A stretch of 64,000 bases of DNA from Enterococcus wangshanyuanii (GTDB lineage Bacteria > Bacillota > Bacilli > Lactobacillales > Enterococcaceae): the NCBI RefSeq assembly GCF_002197645.1, contig NZ_CP021874.1:3472001-3536000 (forward strand). The letters are read 5' to 3'. Shown here in pieces: positions 41,044 through 50,672 of the stretch. How positions within the stretch are numbered: the stretch's first letter is position 1; the number at the start of each line of letters is the position of its first letter. The notes under the pieces are model-generated. The model had not been told where the DNA came from and searched no databases. It saw only the letters and a list, made by a program, of their open reading frames with translations. The position numbers and the translations under genes were made by a program.

Positions 41044-41781
41044 ATGGCCTATGAAACATTTGCTTTTGTATACGATGAGGTAATGGACGACAGTCTTTAT
41101 GACGAATGGCTGGCTTTTTCAAAGCGTCATTTACCAGAAGATAAAAAGGATGTCTTAGAAATGGCTTGTGGTACAGGAGCATTGGCTGTAAATTTTGCAA
41201 AGGCTGGTTTCTCAGTAACGGCATTGGATTTATCTGAAGAGATGCTGATGATGGCAAGCAAAAGAGCCGGAGAAGAAGATGTTCATATTCAGTTTGTCCA
41301 AGGAAATATGATGGACCTATCTGAAATGGGCCAATATCAGGCGATCACTTGTTTTTCTGATTCTCTATGCTATATGAAAAATCGTCAGGAAGTCCAGCAA
41401 GTCTTCGATGATACTTATCAAGCATTGGAAGAAGAGGGTGTCTTTATTTTTGATGTCCATTCTGTTCATCAAGTAGATCATGTGTTTCCGGAGTATAGCT
41501 ATCATTATCAAACGGAAGAATTTGCTTTTTTGTGGGATAGTTATTCTGGGGAAAAAGAACACAGTATTGAGCACTTTCTGACTTTTTTTGTGAAAGAGCA
41601 TGAAGATGATGAAGTGTTTACTCGTCAGGATGAACTCCATAAAGAACGTACGTACTCAATGGATAATTACTTGATGATGCTTGAAAGTGCAGGATTTGTG
41701 AACGTTGAAGTTTATGCTGATTTCACAGATGAAGCACCGACAGAAGAAAGTAAGCGCTGGTTTTTTGTCTGCCAAAAATAA
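41044..41781 (+). CDS. Class I SAM-dependent methyltransferase (YqeM-like)
   Basis: 245 residues. The SAM-binding motif is VLEMACGTGALAVNFAKAGFSVTALDLSEEML; YEVMDDSLYDEWL-type N-terminus is usual for this family beside rsfS. The substrate is unknown. It starts one base after the rsfS stop and lies in the yqeG-to-tmcAL operon. Confidence 0.9.
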   Translation: MAYETFAFVYDEVMDDSLYDEWLAFSKRHLPEDKKDVLEMACGTGALAVNFAKAGFSVTALDLSEEMLMMASKRAGEEDVHIQFVQGNMMDLSEMGQYQAITCFSDSLCYMKNRQEVQQVFDDTYQALEEEGVFIFDVHSVHQVDHVFPEYSYHYQTEEFAFLWDSYSGEKEHSIEHFLTFFVKEHEDDEVFTRQDELHKERTYSMDNYLMMLESAGFVNVEVYADFTDEAPTEESKRWFFVCQK

Positions 41782-41875
41782 AGATCGAGTGTGAGCAGTG
41801 CGAAGCTTTTTGAGCTTTTGCCCTGCTCTTTTTAGTAAGGTAAGCAAAAATGATCTGAGCAAAGGAGTAGATGAA

Positions 41876-43045
41876 ATGAAAAGCTGTGGTATTATCGTTG
41901 AATACAATCCTTTTCATAATGGTCATCAGTACCATGCAAAAATGGCTCGGGAACTAAGTCAAGCGGATGTAGTGATCGCTGTCATGAGTGGAAATTTTTT
42001 GCAGAGAGGTGAGCCTGCAATCATCGATAAATGGACGAGGACAAAAGAAGCATTAAGTCATGGAGTTGATTTAGTAATCGAGCTGCCATTTGCTTATGCT
42101 GTGCAATCAGCAGATTATTTTGCTAGGGGCGGTATCAAGCTTCTTCAGGCGCTGGAGTGTGATTCATTATGTTTTGGTACAGATGATCGCTCAGAGATGG
42201 ATTATCAAAAATTTGGTGAGTTTGTAAAAAATCATCAAGCTGAAATCGATCAGCAGTATCAAACGATCAAAAATAATGGGATGAGCTATCCACAGCAGAT
42301 GACAGAAGTTTTTCGCAACATTTATCCTGAAAATGGACTTAATTTTTCTACGCCAAACCATATCTTAGGTCTAAGTTATGCAAAAGAAAATGCTCATTAC
42401 GATAAACCGATGGTATTATATCCGCTAAAACGAGAGCAGGCTGGCTATCACGACTTGAAGATCCATAGTCAATTTGCCAGTGCAACGGCGATTAGACAAG
42501 CTGTTTTTGCTAATGAGCTTTTAGGAATCAGACAAGTTTTACCTGAACAAGTAAGTAAAGATCTGGAACAAGCATCTATCGTATCATGGCACGATTATTG
42601 GCCGTTATTGAAATATAAATTGATCAGTAGCTCAATCGAAGAGCTGCAGGAGATTTATCAAATGAAAGAAGGTATTGAATATCGCCTAAAAGAAGCTGCC
42701 AAGGATACTGATTCTTTTTCCGAATTTATAGAAAAAGCGAAAACAAAGCGTTATACGTGGACACGATTGCAGCGTTTAGCAACTTATATTTTAATTAATG
42801 CAAATCAACAGGAAATCGAAGCTTCCTGGCACCATAGTCATTTACATGTATTAGGTTTTACAGAGAGAGGACAGCAGTATTTAAAAGAAAAGAAGAAGGC
42901 TGTATCGTTACCTTTGATTACTAAAGTATCTAAAAATTTGAATGATCGACTGTCAGTAGATATCCGTAGTGATCAGATTTATCGTTTAGGAAAGACTACT
43001 ATTCTGGAACAAAATTTTGGTCGAAGTCCAATCCGTTTGCCATAA
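41876..43045 (+). CDS. tmcAL: tRNA(Met) cytidine acetate ligase TmcAL (YlbM)
   Basis: About 389 residues. The nucleotidyltransferase-like HIGH motif region is [16 protein letters not shown], with [16 protein letters not shown] and the SATAIRQAV (SATxIR) block near 205. It forms ac4C at the wobble base of elongator tRNA-Met. ATG 41876 has AAAGGAG upstream; the longer open frame overlaps a region without a site. Confidence 0.93.
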   Translation: MKSCGIIVEYNPFHNGHQYHAKMARELSQADVVIAVMSGNFLQRGEPAIIDKWTRTKEALSHGVDLVIELPFAYAVQSADYFARGGIKLLQALECDSLCFGTDDRSEMDYQKFGEFVKNHQAEIDQQYQTIKNNGMSYPQQMTEVFRNIYPENGLNFSTPNHILGLSYAKENAHYDKPMVLYPLKREQAGYHDLKIHSQFASATAIRQAVFANELLGIRQVLPEQVSKDLEQASIVSWHDYWPLLKYKLISSSIEELQEIYQMKEGIEYRLKEAAKDTDSFSEFIEKAKTKRYTWTRLQRLATYILINANQQEIEASWHHSHLHVLGFTERGQQYLKEKKKAVSLPLITKVSKNLNDRLSVDIRSDQIYRLGKTTILEQNFGRSPIRLP

Positions 43046-43138
43046 AAGCAAAAAAGACTTAACAAAAGTTTGATTGACAAGTATAATAAGAAAGGCGCAA
43101 CAACCAAAAACTATAATGAATGAAAGCGAAGTGAGAAT

Positions 43139-43858
43139 ATGGGTCGTAAGTGGGCAAATATTAAAGAGAAAAAAGCTGCCAAAGACGCGAATAACAGCCG
43201 AGTTTATGCAAAATTCGGAATTGAGATTTACGTAGCAGCGAAATCGGGTGATCCTGACCCTCAAGCAAACCAAAAATTGCGGTTTGTTATCGAGCGCGCA
43301 AAAACATATAATGTACCAAAACATATTATTGACCGAGCAATCGAAAAAGCAAAAGGTTCAGGCGATGAACAGTATTCTGAATTACGTTATGAAGGATTTG
43401 GGCCAAATGGATCAATGGTGATCGTCGATGCCTTAACAAATAATGTAAATCGTACGGCATCTGACGTACGTGCAGCTTTTGGTAAAAATGGCGGAAATAT
43501 GGGTGTCAGCGGCGCTGTTGCTTATATGTTCGATCACACAGGTGTGATCGGTTTTGCTGGTGATGATGCAGATGATATTCTTGAATATTTAATGGAAAAA
43601 GAAATCGATGTTCGTGATGTGACAGAAGAAGACGGTCAAATCATTGTATATACTGAACCAGAAGATTTCCACACTGTGCAGGAAGCATTGAAGGAAAAAG
43701 GAATTGAAGAATTTTCAGTATCTGAACTAGAAATGATTGCACAAAATGATGTAGAATTATCTGGAGAAGATTTAGAAAAATTTGAAAAAATGATCGATGT
43801 TTTGGAAGACTTAGATGATGTTCAAAAAGTGTACCATAATGTTGATTTAGACGATTAA
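43139..43858 (+). CDS. YebC/PmpR family transcription/translation factor (YeeN-like)
   Basis: 239 residues. [21 protein letters not shown] opens the YeeN subgroup, followed by [22 protein letters not shown] and [20 protein letters not shown]. YebC proteins have recently been linked to relief of ribosome stalling at proline stretches as well as gene regulation. It ends with the acidic [15 protein letters not shown] terminator follows. Confidence 0.94.
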   Translation: MGRKWANIKEKKAAKDANNSRVYAKFGIEIYVAAKSGDPDPQANQKLRFVIERAKTYNVPKHIIDRAIEKAKGSGDEQYSELRYEGFGPNGSMVIVDALTNNVNRTASDVRAAFGKNGGNMGVSGAVAYMFDHTGVIGFAGDDADDILEYLMEKEIDVRDVTEEDGQIIVYTEPEDFHTVQEALKEKGIEEFSVSELEMIAQNDVELSGEDLEKFEKMIDVLEDLDDVQKVYHNVDLDD

Positions 43859-43868
43859 TAGCGTTTCT

Positions 43869-43904
43869 CAAGAATCCTTAGCTTATAAGGGTTCTTTTTT
43901 TTGT
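43869..43904 (+). terminator. Terminator after the yebC-family gene
   Basis: AAGAATCCTTA pairs with TAAGGGTTCTT, followed by eight T. Confidence 0.88.
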
Positions 43905-43921
43905 GTAAAAATGAAATCAGA

Positions 43922-44018
43922 ACAAAAAAAACCCTTCATACACACACTATATGAAGGGAAACACAATATGAAAAACTAAGAACACTAGTATAATATCATT
44001 TCCTTTCTAAATTCTCAA
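43922..44018 (-). ncRNA. Candidate small RNA of about 60 nt with its own promoter and terminator
   Basis: On the minus strand TTGAGA (plus 44013-44018), a 17-bp spacer and TATTAT (43990-43995) predict a start near 43984. About 30 bases on, CCCTTCATA/TATGAAGGG (43950-43958 with 43932-43940) is followed by a run of T (plus 43923-43930). No ORF is present. Both halves are well formed, but neither is proof of expression. Confidence 0.45.
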
Positions 44019-44405
44019 ATATTTAGTATTTTACAGAAATTTTTGAGAATTTAAATAAGATAAAAACGTATTTATGACTTTTTTTTAATATTCAGTTATT
44101 TAATGAGCAGTAATTGAGAAGTTTTAAAAGTGAAAATCAGAATAAAATAATTCTACTTATTCTTTTTGAAGCTTCTAAATTATAACGACGGATGAATAAA
44201 TAATCTAAGCTAAAGCGAAAGAATAAAATAAATAAAAATAGAGACCGTTATTAATGCAAATTATTATACAATTTCTGTTTCAATTATTTTACTTTATTAT
44301 TTTTGCAGTATAAAATCTATTTAAAAGTATCGATTGTATGAATAAGAAAAAATCATATGTATAATAAAATGCGATTGAAGTACCAAGTTTAAGGGGGAGA
44401 GGAAG
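44019..44405. other. AT-rich intergenic region upstream of the WxL cluster
   Basis: No ORF of note. An inverted repeat AAATTCTCAAA/TTTGAGAATTT (about 44010-44053) surrounds the -35 of the minus-strand candidate RNA. TATAAT at 44360-44365 is a possible -10 for the WxL cluster, but its -35 is poor. Confidence 0.4.
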
Positions 44406-46718
44406 TTGAAAAGAGTAGGAGCAGTGTTCTTTTTATGTGTTCTAGTGTTATTTGTTGTTGGTGACTCTGTTCGGGCAATTGCTGATGAATGGCAATCTAC
44501 GTTTCAAACTACCTCAACTGAAGAGGCGATACCGACTGAATCATCTACCGAAACGTCTACCGAAGTGTCTGCGCAATCAACGAATCAGGCAGATGAAACA
44601 ACGGATACTACAAGTTCGGTGACCTTAGAAAGTAAAACGGAATCAGATGAAGTCAAAGAATATGCAACGCCAGATCCTCGGACTGTGTCTATTGGAAACA
44701 GTACGCTCAGCTCTTCTTTAGCAAACGGTTCATATGGTCAAGATATTGTTACTATTTCATATGAGTATAGCATCACAGTTTTAGGATTAGCGATCAACGA
44801 TAAACCGATAATTGCTATACAATTGCCGTCTGAGATCGCGGGTCAAATAAACAATGATGTAACAAAGCAGCAAGACTTTTTAGCCTTACTTACAGGGACT
44901 GTCAGTTATCCTGGAACAACAAATCAAGATATTCATAGCACTGCCAATGCGGTAAGTCTATCGTATAGTACTGTTTACAATTCGGTCTACGTAACATTTC
45001 CAACGAGTTCATTGGTCTTGCTTCCTGGAACCAAATGGTCTGTTTCTCTATCCTTTGATGTTGGAGCAATGTATAAACGTGGCATTTCAATTCCCGCTGC
45101 AACTGGGGGAAGCTATCCAATTCGAGGAACGTTTACAGACGTTGGGACAGGTCTAGGAGCAATCAGTATCATTATTGGAAACAACACTAAAACAGGATCG
45201 ATCAACAAATCTCAATTAGTATTAGGAACGTATCCAGTTCCTCGTGTGACACCGGCTAGTGTGAATGCGCTTTCTCATCTTCAGACAGCTGTGACTGGTA
45301 ATATTCAGCAGACACAAGCCAGCGGCTATAATTACACGGTGCAACTGACGATCAATCATACGGATGGAACGACCACTCCGATCATCGTCAATAATATACC
45401 CGTAGATAGCTCGGGAAATTTTAATGCAACACTACCGTCCGCGCTTGAATATGGTGATACATTGTCTTCGATCGTTTATGCCCGATCCAAAACAAATACA
45501 GATTATATTCAAAGTGCGGCATCAGCACTTCGAACCGTCAATTGGACGATCAATCCAGTCAGCGCGGTCACAGTTGTCGGCGGAGCGAACCAATTATCAG
45601 GAACGGCAGTTCAAACAGCATTAGGTAGTTATCAAGTCAAGCTGCAAATCAACAGCGGTACAATTTATACAACTTCTTTAAATGCGAATGGCAGTTTCTT
45701 ATTTTCTAATTTGCCAACTTTTCAAGGTGGAGAATCTGTCAAGGTTTGGATTCAAGGAATCAGTACTCGAACAGGTTCTTCTTTATTGGCAAGCAGTGAC
45801 TTTATACGAACGGTGCCGTATCCAGTGCCGCAAATATCAATCGTACAAAAAATAGAACGTAGTAATAAGCAAGGAAATTGGGAAGCAGCCCCGTTCGTTG
45901 TTACTGGTCAAATGGTTCGCTATACCGTAACGACTACCTTAACGAATCAGCCAGCTACCTGGATGAATCAGCAATTAAAATCGTCTATTCCGGCAGGCTT
46001 GACCCAACTCAGTGCAGCGACATTGACAAAAACATCTGCAGCGAGTATTTCCACGCCTGTATTAGGTGTTCAGCTTTTGACAGATACGAATTCAAATACG
46101 CAATATTGGTATTATCAAAACACATTGACTGCAAATAATTTTGTTGAGGCAAATACTAGTTTTACTTTGCAATATACAGGAGTTGTAGCAGAAGGTATAG
46201 CGGGGCAAACTCTTACCTTTACTGATACGATCAATGGAAATGACGGTGGAGGAACAGCAATTCCTACACAAAATAGTACCACGTCTACTTCTGTTAAAAA
46301 TGGCGCGTTAAGGTTTGTTCAGTCGCCTACCCAAATTTCATTTACTAAAATACCTGTGCCAAGTAAAAGAACTGCTTACAGCCCGAGTAATATAAATTCA
46401 TCTTTGATCATTGCTGATGGTCGTGTGACAAAAAGCCAATGGCACTTGCTTGTAAGAGAAAGCTTGGCAATGCATTCAACAACAACAAGTAAAACAGTCA
46501 ATCAAGCATTTGCGTATCGAAAAAATGGCATTGATTATCCAATCACTACACTTGCATCAGAAGTATATGCTTATACCGCTTCTGATGATAGTAATGTAGA
46601 AATTCCGTGGAATCAGCAGAATGGTTTGTTTTTAAAAATTGGACCAGACATCAATATCAACGTGAATGAGTCTTATAAGGCTGAATTACAGTGGATTTTA
46701 TCGGACACACCAATTTAA
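44406..46718 (+). CDS. Large WxL-domain surface protein
   Basis: 770 residues, secreted. A signal peptide covers about residues 1-28; a Ser/Thr/Glu-rich stretch (about 30-85) follows; the middle holds repeated Thr/Ser-rich beta-sandwich-like domains (TVVGGANQLSGTA, VTGNIQQTQASGYNYTVQL). The C-terminal segment ESYKAELQWILSDTPI carries the WxL motif that binds peptidoglycan non-covalently. TTG start with GGGGGAGAGG upstream. It forms a cluster with a small WxL protein and a DUF916 protein, the standard make-up of these surface complexes. A role in adhesion is inferred. Confidence 0.88.
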   Translation: MKRVGAVFFLCVLVLFVVGDSVRAIADEWQSTFQTTSTEEAIPTESSTETSTEVSAQSTNQADETTDTTSSVTLESKTESDEVKEYATPDPRTVSIGNSTLSSSLANGSYGQDIVTISYEYSITVLGLAINDKPIIAIQLPSEIAGQINNDVTKQQDFLALLTGTVSYPGTTNQDIHSTANAVSLSYSTVYNSVYVTFPTSSLVLLPGTKWSVSLSFDVGAMYKRGISIPAATGGSYPIRGTFTDVGTGLGAISIIIGNNTKTGSINKSQLVLGTYPVPRVTPASVNALSHLQTAVTGNIQQTQASGYNYTVQLTINHTDGTTTPIIVNNIPVDSSGNFNATLPSALEYGDTLSSIVYARSKTNTDYIQSAASALRTVNWTINPVSAVTVVGGANQLSGTAVQTALGSYQVKLQINSGTIYTTSLNANGSFLFSNLPTFQGGESVKVWIQGISTRTGSSLLASSDFIRTVPYPVPQISIVQKIERSNKQGNWEAAPFVVTGQMVRYTVTTTLTNQPATWMNQQLKSSIPAGLTQLSAATLTKTSAASISTPVLGVQLLTDTNSNTQYWYYQNTLTANNFVEANTSFTLQYTGVVAEGIAGQTLTFTDTINGNDGGGTAIPTQNSTTSTSVKNGALRFVQSPTQISFTKIPVPSKRTAYSPSNINSSLIIADGRVTKSQWHLLVRESLAMHSTTTSKTVNQAFAYRKNGIDYPITTLASEVYAYTASDDSNVEIPWNQQNGLFLKIGPDININVNESYKAELQWILSDTPI

Positions 46719-46778
46719 ATTGGTTTAACTTCTTTAAAATAAGAAGCTAAAATAAAAAAATGAAAGAAGGAAGTAAAA

Positions 46779-47519
46779 ATGAAAAAGGTATTCTTTATCT
46801 CAGGCATGTTTACTGCACTAGTCATCTCTTTAAGCTTTTTTGGTGGAAATGTTGCTGATGCTGCTCAGGTTGCTACTATCAAATCAAATGCAGACATTAC
46901 GTTTGCTTTAGACAATTCAACGACGTCACCTGTGAATCCGACAGATCCGACACAACCTGTCACGCCAAATCCGGCAGACCCTCATCAGCCTGGAACAGCG
47001 GGACCATTAAGTATCGACTATGTTTCTAACATTCATTTTGGTACAGAGACAATCAAACCGGGCAGTGCGACATATTATGCACAACAGGACCAAGTGCAAA
47101 ATGGTGCTGGCAATCTTATCAGTGTACCGAACTATGCTCAGGTAACAGATAAACGAGGATTGAATCTAGGATGGAAATTATCTGTGAAACAAGATGCACA
47201 GTTTGCAACAAGTGGGGCAACGCCAGCTGTTTTAGATAATGCTGTTTTAAGTTTCTTAGCGGCTACACCAAATTCAACTCAGTTGATCGCTTTAGCTCCA
47301 GTTTCAGTACCAGTAATTTTGGACCCAACAGGGGCTTCAACTTCTCGAGTGGCAACGGCTGCAGCTTCAACTGGTATGGGCACGTGGACCTTAGCCTTTG
47401 GTACTGGTGCTACGGCATCACAAGGGGTTCAATTGACCGTTCCTACTGCAACGAAAAAAGTTGCTTCAAGCCAATATAAAACAACGCTGACTTGGATTTT
47501 AGATGATACGCCGTTATAG
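46779..47519 (+). CDS. Small WxL-domain surface protein
   Basis: 246 residues, secreted. Signal peptide to about Ala27 (NVADAAQVA), a Pro-rich spacer (NPTDPTQPVTPNPADP), then the WxL domain with IHFGTETIKPGS, VPNYAQVTDKRGLNLGWKLSV (distal motif) and the C-terminal YKTTLTWILDDTPL (proximal WxL). It probably binds the cell wall and the DUF916 partner. GAAGG lies upstream of the ATG. Confidence 0.92.
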   Translation: MKKVFFISGMFTALVISLSFFGGNVADAAQVATIKSNADITFALDNSTTSPVNPTDPTQPVTPNPADPHQPGTAGPLSIDYVSNIHFGTETIKPGSATYYAQQDQVQNGAGNLISVPNYAQVTDKRGLNLGWKLSVKQDAQFATSGATPAVLDNAVLSFLAATPNSTQLIALAPVSVPVILDPTGASTSRVATAAASTGMGTWTLAFGTGATASQGVQLTVPTATKKVASSQYKTTLTWILDDTPL

Positions 47520-47539
47520 AAAAAAAGAGTTTAGTGATT

Positions 47540-47605
47540 TATGAAAAGAGGCGGAGACAAAAGTATTGAGTCCATTTCCAAAGGCGATGCTTTTGTCTCA
47601 CCTTT
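47540..47605 (+). repeat. Hairpin repeat between small WxL and DUF916 genes
   Basis: A perfect 10-bp stem GAGACAAAAG/CTTTTGTCTC (47554-47563 with 47590-47599). It lacks a strong U-tract and may act as an attenuator or an mRNA stability element. The stem motif is related to hairpins at 2261 and 28757. Confidence 0.55.
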
Positions 47606-47686
47606 TATCGGAAGGTAGAGTGTTGGAGAAAGCTGTGACTTCCTTCTTACAGTTACATAAAATACAGGGGTTAAAAAGGAGTTTTT

Positions 47687-48787
47687 ATGATGACTAAAAG
47701 TAGATTAAAAAAAGGTTTCGCACTCATTTTATTCTTTATTTCTTGTGTTGCTGGACATAATGTTTATGCAAATGAAATGGATTTTTCTGTAAGAGCTATT
47801 TTGCCCGAAAATCAACGAAGTCAGGATGTCAGTTATTTTGATTTAAGAGTAACGCCAGAACAAAAACAAACACTCAGTATCGAATTGACTAATGATACAG
47901 ATCGGGATATTAAGATCATCGCTTCTGCTAATTCAGCAATAACTAATGATAATGGAATTGCTGATTACTCTCATAAGAAGACGAAAAAAGATCCTTCTGC
48001 TAGTATAACGTTTAGTGAAATAGCGCAAATGCCGGAAGAAATTGTTTTGCCAAAAAAATCAAAAAAAACGATAGAATGTGTTATTACAATGCCAGAACAA
48101 TCATTTGATGGTTATGTTTTAGGCGGATTATATTTTGAACAAAAGAAAGAGGAGACAGAAGAATCGAATAAAAATGAAGCAGTGGCTGTTGGGAATCGTT
48201 TTTCTTATGTCGTCGGGGTTTTACTTAGTGAAACTGATCAGGAAGTAAGACCAGAGTTAGCGTTGAACGAAGTGAAGGCAAGTCAATTCAATGGTAATAA
48301 TAATGTGACGATGAACATTCAAAATAAACAATCAGCAATGGTCAAAAAGCTGCAAATAGATGCGAAACTCTATTATGAGAATGAAAAAAAACCTCGTTAT
48401 GAAAATCATCAAGAAACACTAACAATGGCTCCTAATACCAATTTCAATTATCGAATCGATTTGAAAGAACAACCCTTTGTAGCAGGGAATTATATAGTAA
48501 AAATCAAAGCGAATGATGGGTATAAAGATTGGTCTTGGGAACGAAAATTTGACATAAAAGAAAAAGAAGCAAAAAAATACAACACAACGGCAATAAATTT
48601 GCCTCCTGAACCAAAGAAACAAGTCCCGTGGGCAATCATAATCAGCTTAGGAATTGGAATTCTTGCAGTTATTATAGGAATCATTTACTATTTCAGACGA
48701 AAAATGAAAAAAACACAGCAAGTACAGCAAGAAAAATATGATGCGTTGAAAAAGAATCTTGAGCAATTAAATAAAAAAGCGAAATAG
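47687..48787 (+). CDS. DUF916/DUF3324 membrane-anchored WxL-interacting protein
   Basis: 366 residues. Signal peptide (KGFALILFFISCVAGHNVYA), an N-terminal DUF916 domain (FSVRAILPENQ ... YFDLRVTPEQKQTLSIELTN), a DUF3324 domain (about 170-290), then one membrane helix (WAIIISLGIGILAVIIGIIYYF) with a basic cytoplasmic tail. Such proteins hold WxL proteins at the membrane-wall interface. AAAAAGGAG precedes the ATG pair at 47687. Confidence 0.92.
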   Translation: MMTKSRLKKGFALILFFISCVAGHNVYANEMDFSVRAILPENQRSQDVSYFDLRVTPEQKQTLSIELTNDTDRDIKIIASANSAITNDNGIADYSHKKTKKDPSASITFSEIAQMPEEIVLPKKSKKTIECVITMPEQSFDGYVLGGLYFEQKKEETEESNKNEAVAVGNRFSYVVGVLLSETDQEVRPELALNEVKASQFNGNNNVTMNIQNKQSAMVKKLQIDAKLYYENEKKPRYENHQETLTMAPNTNFNYRIDLKEQPFVAGNYIVKIKANDGYKDWSWERKFDIKEKEAKKYNTTAINLPPEPKKQVPWAIIISLGIGILAVIIGIIYYFRRKMKKTQQVQQEKYDALKKNLEQLNKKAK

Positions 48788-48934
48788 ATAAATATCTCGC
48801 ATAACTTAAAATAGTTAAATAATAGTAACAGAATGCAAGTATAATCATCACAATTTCTTCACAATTAAGCAGTATTATAGATTCATACCAAACAAACAAC
48901 CCTAACAAAACACTTTTTCATTTTTAACTCCTTT

Positions 48935-48966
48935 CCCACCCTTCCCCGAGGGTGGGCTATTTTTTA
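48935..48966 (+). terminator. Terminator of the WxL cluster
   Basis: CCCACCCT pairs with AGGGTGGG (48935-48942 with 48949-48956), followed by a T-rich run. Confidence 0.88.
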
Positions 48967-48983
48967 TTTGATTTCTTTTCACT

Positions 48984-49034
48984 AAAAAACTTCATCTAAT
49001 TTATCTTTTGAAGTCCAAGATAAATTAGATGAAG
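48984..49034 (-). terminator. Terminator of the DUF218 gene
   Basis: A perfect 18-bp inverted repeat (48990-49007 with 49017-49034, 9-base loop). On the minus strand it is followed by TTTTTTAG. Confidence 0.88.
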
Positions 49035-49062
49035 AAGAAATAGTATTACTTTTTAATCACAA

Positions 49063-49644
49063 TCAATGATCAAAAATCAGACCATAGCCTAAGGCACAGA
49101 TCTCTCTAATATAAGTTTTGACTTTTGCCGAGGATCTTGAAACTGATGGGAGTCCGCTAATAGAAGAAATTCCTAAGCGTTTTGCTAATAATTTAGAGCG
49201 GTACATATGAAAATCACTAGTCACGATGACTGTTTTGCCAAGGGACTGTTTCTTTTGTGCATTCTGAATATTTTCTTTTGTACGGGTGGAAGTATCCTCC
49301 CTTAAAATTTGCGTGTCTGGAATGCCTTTAACTCTTAAATACTCTGCCATGACATTCGCTTCACTATCAGGTTCATCAGCACCTTGTCCGCCGCAAACGA
49401 TAACGGTTGCTTCTGGATGGTCCTTTAGATAAGGAACCGCGGCATCAAGTCGTTCTTTTAATACAGTACTTGGATAGGCATTATCTTTTGAAGAGCCTTT
49501 GACTTGTGCGCCTAAAATCAAGACAGTATCAGGATCTTTTATGGGCTGATCCTTTGTTCCGCTAAAAATCATTGCTAGAATAACAGCAGTGTATAGTACG
49601 CCAATACCAATTATTATCATCATGATTTGTTTAATCCTTTTCAC
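49063..49644 (-). CDS. YdcF/SanA-like DUF218 membrane protein
   Basis: About 193 residues. One N-terminal membrane helix (MMIIIGIGVLYTAVILAMIF) and an extracellular DUF218 domain with VLILGAQVKG, VIVCGGQGADEPDSEA, EDTSTRTKENI and VTSDFHMYRSKLLAKRLG. Family members act in envelope integrity (SanA) but the biochemistry is unclear. GTG 49644 is preferred because GAAAGG lies upstream; ATG 49662 is an alternative. Confidence 0.85.
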   Translation of the reverse strand: MKRIKQIMMIIIGIGVLYTAVILAMIFSGTKDQPIKDPDTVLILGAQVKGSSKDNAYPSTVLKERLDAAVPYLKDHPEATVIVCGGQGADEPDSEANVMAEYLRVKGIPDTQILREDTSTRTKENIQNAQKKQSLGKTVIVTSDFHMYRSKLLAKRLGISSISGLPSVSRSSAKVKTYIREICALGYGLIFDH

Positions 49645-49802
49645 CTTTTCACAACCTTTCATTATTCAGTTTAGTAGATAAACGAAAGTAGTGGTCGGCA
49701 ATTTATTTTATTTAAACTATTTTTAACTTTTTTTAGAAAAGCATACTATCAGTAGAGGTTTATAGTACACTATATAGGAGTTAAATGAAAGGAGAGAGAG
49801 AC

Positions 49803-50672
49803 ATGAGAACAGAGCAGGAAATGTTTCGCTTGATTTTAGATACCGCAAAAGAGGATGCCCGAATTCTGGCTGTTGGGATGAATGGTTCAAGGACAAATCA
49901 GCGGGTACCAAAAGACTCATTTCAAGACTTTGATATCGTTTATATCGTTGATGATGTTGAACCATTTTTAGAAGATCAACAGTGGATCGATCGTTTTGGT
50001 ACGCGTTTGATTATGCAAACACCGGAAGCCATGACGTTGTTTCCGCCAACTGAAAATGGACGGTTTACATACTTAATGCTTTTTGAAGATGGAAACCGGA
50101 TCGATTTGACTCTGTGTCCAAAAGAACAGGCAAACGATTGGAATGAAGGGGACCGTTTAGCTGAGATCTTATTGGATAAAGAACAGTTGTTGCCTGTATT
50201 ATCTAAAGCTACAGATCAAGATTACTGGATCAAAAAGCCAACGCAAGAAGAATTTTTAGATTGCTGCAATGAATTTTGGTGGGTGAGCACTTATGTAGTC
50301 AAAGGGTTGTGTCGAAATGAATTGCTATATGCTGCTGATCCTCTGTATGAGAATTGCCGCAAAGAGCTTTTACGATTGTTAAGCTGGCAAGTAGGTGCAG
50401 AGAATGACTATATGATCAGCGTCGGAAAAAACTATAAATATTTGCCTAATTACTTATCGGATAAGAATAATGAGTGTTTGTTAAAAACGATGAGAATGTC
50501 AAATGGTGAACAGTTATGGGAATCTCTGATTTTACAACAAAAAACATTCAGTTCTCTTGCACGAACCTTTTCTCGAATGAATCATTTTCTTTATGACCAT
50601 ATTCAAGCAGAAAAAGTAATCGCTTATACAAAAAAACACTACGTAATAGGAGAAAATAGGCAGTACAAATAG
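49803..50672 (+). CDS. AadK/ANT(6)-like aminoglycoside 6-adenylyltransferase
   Basis: About 289 residues of the streptomycin adenylyltransferase family. The nucleotidyltransferase signature is MNGSRTNQRVPKDSFQDFDIVYIV near residue 25-50, with EDGNRIDLTLCPKEQ giving the third acidic residue and WWVSTYVVKGLCRNELLYA the helical domain. Acquired ANT(6)-Ia is slightly longer (302) and Bacillus AadK is 284. The context here is chromosomal with no mobile gene nearby, so it is probably intrinsic; resistance is not assured. AGGAG precedes ATG 49803. Confidence 0.85.
   Translation: MRTEQEMFRLILDTAKEDARILAVGMNGSRTNQRVPKDSFQDFDIVYIVDDVEPFLEDQQWIDRFGTRLIMQTPEAMTLFPPTENGRFTYLMLFEDGNRIDLTLCPKEQANDWNEGDRLAEILLDKEQLLPVLSKATDQDYWIKKPTQEEFLDCCNEFWWVSTYVVKGLCRNELLYAADPLYENCRKELLRLLSWQVGAENDYMISVGKNYKYLPNYLSDKNNECLLKTMRMSNGEQLWESLILQQKTFSSLARTFSRMNHFLYDHIQAEKVIAYTKKHYVIGENRQYK

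Noticed and set aside
43922..43995. A par/Fst type I toxin-antitoxin locus upstream of the WxL cluster
   Set aside because: The 60-nt RNA resembles RNAII in size, but no convergent toxin ORF is present on the other side of the terminator.
49785..50672. Acquired resistance cassette around the AadK-like gene
   Set aside because: No transposase, repeat or base-composition change surrounds it.
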